DNA of 26,188 bases from JAWLFI01 sp964626595. Lineage in GTDB: Bacteria; Bacteroidota; Bacteroidia; Chitinophagales; Saprospiraceae. Under the pieces are notes generated by a model. That model was not told the DNA's origin. It saw only the letters and a program-made list of their open reading frames with translations, and did no database searches. The stretch covers positions 1-26,188 of the forward strand of contig CAZVFU010000027.1 of assembly GCA_964626595.1 (NCBI GenBank), read 5' to 3'. The first letter of the stretch is position 1, and every line of letters begins with the position of its first letter. Made by a program: the position numbers and the translations under genes. Shown piece after piece: positions 8,857 to 15,148 of the stretch.

Positions 8857-9215
8857 ATCAATACAAATTATCTTTCATATTGGTTTTTGGCCGTGCCCAC
8901 TCCCCGCGCTTTCAGTCACGGGTCGCGGTCGGGCCATCCGTGGCTATCGGTCCAGCTCCGGGCTTCGCCCGTATAGGACCCCCTCGCATTCGGCTCGGGG
9001 CCACTCCTACCCCTCACGGAAAGATATCAGAAATAGTGCTGGTATGCGGAAAATATACCCCGCCTCAGCAATACTCCCGAAAAGCTAATGGAGAACGGCC
9101 CAGTTCAGAAACCATGTAATGGAATGATATAAAATATTCAAAATCAGTTCATTGCTACACAATCAAAGGGTCCAGACGCTTTGCCTAATATCTCGAAGAA
9201 GATGTCCAATCTGTT
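8857..9215. other. Gene-free stretch holding a GC-rich repeat
   Basis: Between the histidine kinase stop and the convergent aroE stop. The part 8891-9019 is a GC-rich structured element, listed separately. I see no credible gene in the remainder (about 9020-9215): the open frames there have no family features or start context, and no U-tract terminator is evident. Confidence 0.7.
8891..9019. repeat. GC-rich intergenic repeat with nested hairpins
   Basis: A 129-base block, far richer in G and C than the flanks, bounded by CCGTG at 8891-8895 and its complement CACGG at 9015-9019. It holds a nested stem: GGTCC (8949-8953) pairs with GGACC (8976-8980), and inside it CGGGC (8959-8963) pairs with GCCCG (8967-8971) around a TTC loop. 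The wording (GGTCGCGGTCGGGC near the start, CCTACCCCTCACGG at the end) resembles a dispersed intergenic repeat I recall from several Bacteroidota genomes. There is only one copy in this window, so repetition itself is not shown here. Confidence 0.55.
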
Positions 9216-9974
9216 TTAAGAATTCCAAATTTCCCATGCGGCTTCTGCCTGCTCGACCAACATTTTCATGCCATTGCAAGTGCGAGCACCCGCAGCGATC
9301 CCTCGTTCTAAAAAAGTGGTCTGAGCAGGGTTATAAACCAAGTCAAACAAAGCATGTCGTTCCGTCAATGCCTCATAGGGCAGATTGGGCGAATTGTGGA
9401 TATTGGGCCACATACCTACTGGAGTACAGTTGACTATCAAAGTATAGGCCTGAAGAACCTCAGGGGTCAAATCTTCATATGTAAAGTCCCCTCGATCTGC
9501 ATTTCGAGAAACAAAAGCTACTTCAATTTCTCGACGGCGCAAGGCAAAAGCAATCGAACGAGCACTCCCTCCTGTTCCCAGAATCAGAGCCCGACGATAA
9601 GAATGCACGGGGCCCAAATCCTTCTCGAGAGCTCTGTCAAATCCCTGACAATCTGTATTATGCCCAATTAAATACCCCTCCCTATTATAAATGACATTCA
9701 CAGCACCGATGGCAGCAGCTTCTTCAGTACATTCATCCAACACGGATAGAACCGTTTCCTTATATGGAATGGTCACATTCAAACCGGTGTAGTTCCTGGA
9801 TTGCACAAACTTCTCGAGCTCTTCCCGATCCTTCAAGGGGAACAGTCCATAAGATACATTTGAAATTCCTTCCGATCGAAATTTCTGATCAAAATACTTC
9901 TTAGAAAAAGAGTGAGATAGCGGAAATCCCACTAATCCAAACGTCCGAAAGGTAGGTGGCGATAGTGATGACAT
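9216..9974 (-). CDS. aroE: Shikimate dehydrogenase (NADP+), AroE
   Basis: AroE reduces 3-dehydroshikimate to shikimate with NADPH, the fourth step towards chorismate and the aromatic amino acids. The 252-residue product has the substrate-binding N-terminus (GFPLSHSFSKKYF), the catalytic Lys in NVTIPYKE, the NTDCQGF segment with the catalytic Asp, the dinucleotide-binding GTGGSARSIAFAL, and NCTPVGMWPN. The open frame extends to 10028, but a TTG-17-TAACTTTG promoter lies within that extension. I therefore place the start at the ATG at 9974, just before the conserved domain. The length is then typical of the compact Bacteroidota enzymes. It diverges from miaB. Confidence 0.95.
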   Translation of the reverse strand: MSSLSPPTFRTFGLVGFPLSHSFSKKYFDQKFRSEGISNVSYGLFPLKDREELEKFVQSRNYTGLNVTIPYKETVLSVLDECTEEAAAIGAVNVIYNREGYLIGHNTDCQGFDRALEKDLGPVHSYRRALILGTGGSARSIAFALRRREIEVAFVSRNADRGDFTYEDLTPEVLQAYTLIVNCTPVGMWPNIHNSPNLPYEALTERHALFDLVYNPAQTTFLERGIAAGARTCNGMKMLVEQAEAAWEIWNS

Positions 9975-9983
9975 AACGAATGA

Positions 9984-10011
9984 CAAAGTTAACCAATTTT
10001 TCATGCTCCAA
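9984..10011 (-). promoter_or_regulatory. Promoter of aroE
   Basis: Minus strand: TTG (10011-10009), 17 bases, TAACTTTG (9991-9984), matching the flavobacterial-type consensus. A start about six bases downstream would leave almost no leader before the ATG at 9974. Confidence 0.55.
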
Positions 10012-10046
10012 ATCTTAAAAATTGACATTCTTGGACGGCTGACAAA

Positions 10047-10077
10047 TTGGCATTGGGGTAAATACTTCTTATCTTTG
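10047..10077 (+). promoter_or_regulatory. Promoter of miaB and the downstream operon
   Basis: Plus strand: TTG (10047-10049), 20 bases, TATCTTTG (10070-10077), an exact TAnnTTTG -7 box. The predicted transcription start is at about 10083 and the miaB ATG is at 10098, a leader of about 15 bases. Confidence 0.65.
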
Positions 10078-10097
10078 CGATCTTAAACCCCGAATCT

Positions 10098-11543
10098 ATG
10101 AATGGATTTTTAGATAAAACTATGGATGAATCGCGACAGGGCGAGGCCATTGAACGCGAAGCTTCAAACGAAAAATCAGCTTCCAAGCAATACTATATCG
10201 AGAGTTATGGATGTCAAATGAATTTCAATGACTCAGAAATTGTGGCCAGCATCCTTTCTGAAGCCGGTTTTAGTGGCACAAGGAATATGGAAGCCGCGGA
10301 CCTAATTTTGATCAACACTTGCTCTATACGTGAAAAAGCGGAAGAGACCGTCCGAAAGCGACTTCGGATTTTCAATAAAGTCAAAGACCAAAAACCAGGT
10401 ACTTTGATAGGCGTATTGGGCTGCATGGCCGAGCGACTTAAAGATAAATTGCTCGAACAGGAAAAGTTAGTTGATATTGTCGTGGGGCCTGATGCGTACC
10501 GCGACTTACCCCGACTCGTAGAAACTGCAGATGAAGGCGATAAAGGCGTTAATGTGTTCTTATCCCGAGAAGAGACCTATGCAGATATCAGTCCGGTTCG
10601 CTTAGATAGTAGCGGCGTATCCGGTTTCATCTCTATTATGCGCGGCTGTGACAATATGTGCTCCTTTTGCGTAGTTCCGTTTACGCGGGGGCGCGAGCGG
10701 TCCAGAAATGCCTTTTCTATCGTGGCTGAAGCTGAAGATCTATTTCAAAAAGGATATCGGGAGGTTACCTTGTTGGGACAAAATGTAGACTCCTATAAAT
10801 GGGAAAACCCCGAAACAGGTGAACCTGTCTCTTTTGCCCAATTACTGATCATGGTAGCTGAAGTAAGTCCCCTTTTACGGGTAAGGTTCTCAACGTCCCA
10901 CCCAAAAGACATTACAGATGATGTATTGTATGCAATTCGAGACCACAAAAACATATGCAAGTACATCCACTTCCCTGTTCAATCGGGTAATAGCCGAATT
11001 CTAAAATTGATGAATCGAACTTACGATCGGGAGTGGTATATGAAAAAAATCGACCGCATCTACGAGGTCATTCCAGATTGTGCCGTATCCTCAGATATCA
11101 TCGCAGGCTTTTGTACAGAAACAGAAGAAGAACATAAGGACACATTGAGTATCATTGAGTATTCCAACTACAGTATGTCCTATATGTTTTTCTACTCAGA
11201 GCGCCCCGGAACGCTTGCTGCACGAAAATACGAGGATGATGTTCCGGAAAAAGAAAAGAAACGAAGATTATCCGAAATCATCCGGCTGCAAAACCAAATC
11301 TCCTATCAGCATAATCAAAAGGACATTGGAAAAACCTACGAGGTTTTGATTGAAGGAGACTCCAAAAAATCAACCCAGGACTTCAAAGGTCGAAATTCAC
11401 AAAATAAAGTAATTGTTTTCCCTAAAAGAGAGGGGTATCAGCCCGGCGATTATGTTAATGTAGTTGTTCAGGATGCTACCAGTGCTACCCTACTTGGCAA
11501 AATGGTCGTTACAGAAAATCAAGAGATTCCAGTCCATGCGTAG
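10098..11543 (+). CDS. miaB: tRNA-2-methylthio-N6-dimethylallyladenosine synthase MiaB
   Basis: MiaB is a radical-SAM methylthiotransferase that converts i6A37 to ms2i6A37 in tRNAs reading UNN codons. The 481-residue protein has the three domains in order. The UPF0004 domain has its cluster cysteines (SYGCQMNFNDSE at about 37-48, NTCSIREKAE, LGCMAER). The radical SAM core has CDNMCSFC (Cx3Cx2C). A C-terminal TRAM domain for RNA binding spans about 410-475 (KTYEVLIEGDSKKS...). The first 30 residues form a polar extension before the conserved part, and a second ATG at 10122 is possible. It opens the plus-strand run through groEL and overlaps the sigma-54 activator gene by eight bases. Confidence 0.96.
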   Translation: MNGFLDKTMDESRQGEAIEREASNEKSASKQYYIESYGCQMNFNDSEIVASILSEAGFSGTRNMEAADLILINTCSIREKAEETVRKRLRIFNKVKDQKPGTLIGVLGCMAERLKDKLLEQEKLVDIVVGPDAYRDLPRLVETADEGDKGVNVFLSREETYADISPVRLDSSGVSGFISIMRGCDNMCSFCVVPFTRGRERSRNAFSIVAEAEDLFQKGYREVTLLGQNVDSYKWENPETGEPVSFAQLLIMVAEVSPLLRVRFSTSHPKDITDDVLYAIRDHKNICKYIHFPVQSGNSRILKLMNRTYDREWYMKKIDRIYEVIPDCAVSSDIIAGFCTETEEEHKDTLSIIEYSNYSMSYMFFYSERPGTLAARKYEDDVPEKEKKRRLSEIIRLQNQISYQHNQKDIGKTYEVLIEGDSKKSTQDFKGRNSQNKVIVFPKREGYQPGDYVNVVVQDATSATLLGKMVVTENQEIPVHA

Positions 11544-12795
11544 AACACTACAGGGAGTTAAACAACGCTTTGGGATCATTGGTCGTTCCCCGGAACTGGA
11601 CCATGCACTCCATACCGCATTGCGGGTGGCTGGCACTGATTTGTCGGTACTCATCGAAGGAGAAAGCGGAGTCGGGAAAGAAGTGTTTTCGAGAATCATA
11701 CATGAGCTCAGCCCCAGAAAGCATAATCATTTTATTGCAATAAATTGCGGAGCGATTCCCGAAGGCACCATCAATTCGGAGTTGTTTGGTCACGAAAAAG
11801 GCGCTTTCACCGGTGCTGCATCTGAAAGAAAAGGATACTTTGAAACTGTAGATAAGGGCACTATTTTCTTGGATGAAATCGGAGAAATGCCTTCAGATAC
11901 ACAATCGTATCTTCTTCGCATTCTTGAATCAGGTGAATTCATCAGGGTGGGATCCTCGACGATCAGAAAAACGGACGTTCGGGTCATTGCTGCAACCAAT
12001 GTAGATTTGATAGAAAACGTAAAAAACGGTAAATTTAGAGATGATCTTTATTACCGACTCAATACGGTGCCGATATATGTCCCCCCACTCCGCGAACGAA
12101 AAGAAGATATTTTCCTCTTGTTTCGTAAGTTTTGCGTCGATTTCGCTGAAAAACATCGCATAGACCCCATCCAACTCAATGATGAAGCCCGAGTGCTCCT
12201 TGAACACTATTCCTGGCCGGGAAACATCAGGGAATTGAAAAACCTGGCAGAACAACTTTCAATTCTAAGTGAAGAGCGTTCCATCTCAGCAGAAGATCTA
12301 GTGAGTTTCTCGCCTAAAATCAGAGATCGCCACCTACCTACACGAACAGAATCACAGGATGGTAGCAACATGCAGGAAAGGGAAATCCTATATCAGTTGC
12401 TCTTCGATATGAAAAAAGACGTCACAGAACTAAAAAATCTCGTCTTTGGATTAATTTCAAATAATGATCTTTCAGTGCCTGAACGAGATGATTTACCTCG
12501 GATTGGGTCTCACTTGTCTGATGAGTTTTTCGATCGACGATCTGAGGCAGAGTCGAAAAAATCTCAATCAGATTCCGAGAATAAAGAGGATGAACGTCCT
12601 ATTGTACTTGATGAATACAATTCTTACGAAGATAGTGAAATCGTCGAGGAGAGTTTATCGTTAGAAGACATGGAAAAAGAAATGATTCAAAAAGCCCTGG
12701 AAAAGCATAAAGGAAAACGAAAATATGCTGCTGAAGATTTAGGGATTTCAGAACGAACATTATACCGTAAAATCAAACAATTCGATTTATCGTGA
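11536..12795 (+). CDS. Sigma-54-interacting transcriptional activator (AAA+ domain, Fis-type HTH, no receiver domain)
   Basis: Bacterial enhancer-binding protein of 419 residues that should open sigma-54 promoters by ATP hydrolysis. The AAA+ domain begins near the N-terminus (FGIIGRSPEL). It has Walker A GESGVGKE, the sigma-54 contact loop GAFTGA, Walker B GTIFLDEIGEM, and the arginine-finger region RLNTVPIYVPPLRERKEDI. The C-terminus has a Fis-type helix-turn-helix (AAEDLGISERTLYRKIKQF). There is no receiver, GAF or PAS domain, so activity must be set by expression or by a partner. A long acidic, low-complexity linker (about residues 275-385) separates AAA+ from the HTH and is unusual. The ATG at 11536 overlaps the miaB stop, and the lptE-like gene starts within its own stop. 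Confidence 0.93.
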   Translation: MRRTLQGVKQRFGIIGRSPELDHALHTALRVAGTDLSVLIEGESGVGKEVFSRIIHELSPRKHNHFIAINCGAIPEGTINSELFGHEKGAFTGAASERKGYFETVDKGTIFLDEIGEMPSDTQSYLLRILESGEFIRVGSSTIRKTDVRVIAATNVDLIENVKNGKFRDDLYYRLNTVPIYVPPLRERKEDIFLLFRKFCVDFAEKHRIDPIQLNDEARVLLEHYSWPGNIRELKNLAEQLSILSEERSISAEDLVSFSPKIRDRHLPTRTESQDGSNMQEREILYQLLFDMKKDVTELKNLVFGLISNNDLSVPERDDLPRIGSHLSDEFFDRRSEAESKKSQSDSENKEDERPIVLDEYNSYEDSEIVEESLSLEDMEKEMIQKALEKHKGKRKYAAEDLGISERTLYRKIKQFDLS

Positions 12796-13289
12796 AAAAT
12801 CCGGCGCTACTAGTCATCATGGGACTCGCTTTCTTGCTGAGCGGTTGCTACAGCTTCCGGGGAATTAGTATTCCACCAACAGCGAACTCTTACTACGTTG
12901 AGTTATTTGGTGTAGAGGCCAGTTCCGCGCCGGCCACTATGGGACAAGACTTTACGCGCGAGCTTACAGATAAAATTCGTAATGAAAGTCGTTTAAAGCT
13001 AAATGATGTCGAACACGATATTCTTTTTACCGGTTCTGTTTCAAAATTCGAGGTTACAGCCATTAATCCCGAGCCGAATGCTCGTGTAGGAAGTAATCGA
13101 CTTACTATTGATATTCGCGTGAGTTATAAAGAGCGAGAAAACCCAGACGCTGATTGGCAACAAACCTTTTCCTATTTCGTAGACTTCCCTTCAGATCGAA
13201 ATCTCTTAGATTTGCAGGCGCAACTCGTTCAGGAAGCCTACGATCAAATCACGGAGGACATATTTAACAAAGCATTTACGGATTGGTAA
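12792..13289 (+). CDS. lptE: LptE-like LPS-assembly lipoprotein
   Basis: LptE plugs the LptD outer-membrane barrel that inserts lipopolysaccharide. The product has 165 residues: a lipoprotein signal (GLAFLLSGCYSF, Cys at about 19), then FRGISIPPTANSYYVELF and the FTRELTDKIRNESRLKL segment, matching the compact LptE fold of Bacteroidota (Lipopolysaccharide-assembly family). It starts with GTG at 12792, sharing four bases with the TGA of the activator gene. The order activator - lptE - TPR protein - secG is one I associate with Bacteroidota chromosomes, which supports the call. E. coli-type LptE similarity is too low to see by eye. Confidence 0.8.
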   Translation: MKNPALLVIMGLAFLLSGCYSFRGISIPPTANSYYVELFGVEASSAPATMGQDFTRELTDKIRNESRLKLNDVEHDILFTGSVSKFEVTAINPEPNARVGSNRLTIDIRVSYKERENPDADWQQTFSYFVDFPSDRNLLDLQAQLVQEAYDQITEDIFNKAFTDW

Positions 13290-13293
13290 AACT

Positions 13294-14331
13294 ATGGACC
13301 AAAATAAAACAAATACTAATTCTGTGAAGAAAGTCCATCCCTGGGCTATGCACGGCGATCTTACTTCCTCAGAGCCAATTGGAATCATCGCCTTGCCTGA
13401 CTCCATATCCCTCCATAAGGCAGAGTCGGAGTCGAAAAAATCTCCGACCCCAGAAGAGTCCGAAAGAGAAAGAACCGAGATGATTAAAAGTGCAATCATG
13501 GATGTGGTAAGTATAGCCTCCGTAATAGATCAACCTCCTTTATTTTTAGAAGTAGATTCATCGAATAAAGTAAATCCTACTCCAGATCTATCTTTGATTA
13601 AGGATTGCAGCGCTCTGAACGATATTTTCGAGCAGATGGACTCTATATACTTCTTAACTCAACAAAGTAACAACTCGGCAACGACAAGGGCACAGACGCC
13701 GGATCAGGAGATATTGAAATCTATGGCAACATGGCCCCTACTATTCCCCTCACCGCCAGAGAACCCAAAAAGAAACCAAGAGAAAGTAACTGTAGAATCG
13801 AAAATTAGTCCAGCTTCCACCACAGAAAGTGATTCTGAACCGGACAGAGAAAAACGCGATGTGGGAAATCAAGCTTTTACCCAAATTCTAAGTCGGGAAA
13901 AAGAACCTTCCAAAGTTTCAACCGAATCAGACATGAAAAAAAGTAATTTCTTACAATGGCTGACATCGCAAAAAAATAAAGAGAAACCCATTAAAGAAAA
14001 GTCAAAAAATGAACCTTCATTAGAAGGAGCTCGCTTAAAAGAAGAAAAAAAACAGGCTAAGAAAGACAAAAAGGCTAAAAAGAAGGCCCGAAAAAAGGCA
14101 AAGAAGAAAAAGAAAAAAGCTAAGAAAAAGGCGAAAAAAGAGAAATTAGAACAATTATTGAGATCTAGTAATGAAATCGGAGATGAAATCTTAAGCGAAA
14201 CCCTTGCAAAATTACTGGCTCATCAAGGACATGCAGATCGGGCCATTGACATGTATAAAAAATTAAGTTTGTTGAATCCGAAAAAAAGTTCTTACTTTGC
14301 GGAAATAATTGAGAAACTTGAAGAAAAGTAG
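13294..14331 (+). CDS. Hypothetical protein with a Lys-rich segment and C-terminal TPR-like motif
   Basis: A 345-residue protein without signal peptide or membrane helix. The first 230 residues are polar, Ser/Glu/Pro-rich and probably disordered. Residues of about 246-285 are strongly basic: in one 36-residue stretch, 24 are lysine, encoded by A-rich DNA at about 14035-14150. The last 55 residues form a helical pair typical of one TPR unit (LAKLLAHQGHADRAIDMYKK, then LNPKKSSYFAEII). It lies 4 bases after the lptE-like gene and 3 bases before secG, so it belongs to the same operon. The polybasic stretch could bind nucleic acid, ribosomes or acidic lipids. I do not recognise a function. Confidence 0.8.
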   Translation: MDQNKTNTNSVKKVHPWAMHGDLTSSEPIGIIALPDSISLHKAESESKKSPTPEESERERTEMIKSAIMDVVSIASVIDQPPLFLEVDSSNKVNPTPDLSLIKDCSALNDIFEQMDSIYFLTQQSNNSATTRAQTPDQEILKSMATWPLLFPSPPENPKRNQEKVTVESKISPASTTESDSEPDREKRDVGNQAFTQILSREKEPSKVSTESDMKKSNFLQWLTSQKNKEKPIKEKSKNEPSLEGARLKEEKKQAKKDKKAKKKARKKAKKKKKKAKKKAKKEKLEQLLRSSNEIGDEILSETLAKLLAHQGHADRAIDMYKKLSLLNPKKSSYFAEIIEKLEEK

Positions 14332-14334
14332 ATT

Positions 14335-14595
14335 ATGCTAACTGGAATGACTATTTTGATTGCTATTGTTTGCGTGCTTCTAATGGTAATTGTGCTTATA
14401 CAAAACCCTAAAGGTGGTGGAGTAGATCCTACTCTAGGAGGACAAAGTGCCAATCAACTGTTTGGAGCGGCAAAATCTACTGACTTTATTGAAAAGTTGA
14501 CATGGTATTTTGCAGCTATCCTTTTTGGATTGTGCATTATAACTACCCTTTTGGTAGGTTCTGCCGGCGTAGAGCCATCATTGCTGTCGCAATAG
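14335..14595 (+). CDS. secG: Protein translocase subunit SecG
   Basis: SecG is the small accessory subunit of the SecYEG channel that exports proteins across the cytoplasmic membrane. The 86 residues show two transmembrane helices flanking the family's cytoplasmic loop: helix 1 (TILIAIVCVLLMVIVLIQ), the conserved QNPKGGG start of the loop, then GGQSANQLFGAAKSTDFIEKLTW and helix 2 (FAAILFGLCIITTLLVG). Length and topology are standard. It is the last gene before a strong terminator at 14632-14663. Confidence 0.93.
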   Translation: MLTGMTILIAIVCVLLMVIVLIQNPKGGGVDPTLGGQSANQLFGAAKSTDFIEKLTWYFAAILFGLCIITTLLVGSAGVEPSLLSQ

Positions 14596-14631
14596 ATAAG
14601 ATACAACTATTCCCATATTAGTTCCCATGAC

Positions 14632-14663
14632 GAGGTTCATCATTTGATGAACCTCTTTTTTTT
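14632..14663 (+). terminator. Intrinsic terminator after secG
   Basis: Perfect 11-base arms GAGGTTCATCA (14632-14642) and TGATGAACCTC (14645-14655), followed by an uninterrupted T-run to 14663. It separates the miaB-secG operon from groESL. Confidence 0.9.
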
Positions 14664-14668
14664 GCCCC

Positions 14669-14686
14669 TGACATCCAAAATTGTCA
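14669..14686. promoter_or_regulatory. Small inverted repeat upstream of groES, possible operator
   Basis: TGACA (14669-14673) and TGTCA (14682-14686) around eight bases. It lies between the secG terminator and groES. It is not a CIRCE element, and no HrcA site is visible. The arms are short, so this is a weak candidate. Confidence 0.2.
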
Positions 14687-14767
14687 AAAAGGCACTTTAA
14701 AACTTCCAGATTGTCTGCTAAATATCAATTGTGGCGGCCTAACTGTTATTTTGGCAGAATTGCAGAC

Positions 14768-14784
14768 TTGGCACAAATCATGAT
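14768..14784 (+). promoter_or_regulatory. Possible sigma-54 -24/-12 element of groESL
   Basis: TTGGCACA (14768-14775), four bases, ATGAT (14780-14784). The -24 half matches the sigma-54 consensus TTGGCACG except for the last base. The -12 half matches TTGCW at three of five positions, with GA in place of GC. It lies about 50 bases before the groES ATG, and no TAnnTTTG box is evident there. Confidence 0.35.
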
Positions 14785-14832
14785 ACTACATTATTGAAAG
14801 GATTTTTCTAACATCTTAATTATAGAAACAAT

Positions 14833-15096
14833 ATGAAACCAATCAATGACCGAGTAGTAGTTAAACCTGCTGCTGCTGAAGAAAAAACAAAATCTGGCAT
14901 TATCATACCGGACACAGCGAAAGAGAAGCCCCAAAAAGGTGAAGTAGTAGCTGTTGGTCCCGGGAAAGAAGATATAAAAATGTCAGTTAGTAAAGGCGAT
15001 CAGGTTTTATACGGAAAATATGCGGGTCAGGAGTTCCACATGGATGGAGAAGATTATCTCATCATGCGTGAAGATGATATTTTAATCATCCTATAA
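14833..15096 (+). CDS. groES: Co-chaperonin GroES
   Basis: GroES is the heptameric lid of the GroEL folding chamber in the cytosol. The 87-residue sequence has the conserved start (MKPINDRVVVKPAAAEEKT), the mobile loop that docks on GroEL (TKSGIIIPDTAKEKPQKG), GEVVAVGPG, the GDQVLYGKYAG segment and the ending YLIMREDDIL. Length is slightly under the usual 90-97 residues. It is followed after 52 bases by groEL, and the two are clearly an operon. Confidence 0.98.
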   Translation: MKPINDRVVVKPAAAEEKTKSGIIIPDTAKEKPQKGEVVAVGPGKEDIKMSVSKGDQVLYGKYAGQEFHMDGEDYLIMREDDILIIL

Positions 15097-15148
15097 GCGA
15101 CCTTGCACGTTTCACATTTCATAACTCAATTAAAAAAAGAAAATAAAA

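Noticed and set aside
8880..9119. 79-codon frame across the GC-rich block as a gene
   Set aside because: Its Pro/Arg/Gly-rich translation follows from the GC-rich repeat. The hairpin structure explains the sequence better.
14664..14832. CIRCE operator before groESL
   Set aside because: No TTAGCACTC-N9-GAGTGCTAA-like repeat. Only a weak TGACA/TGTCA pair is present.
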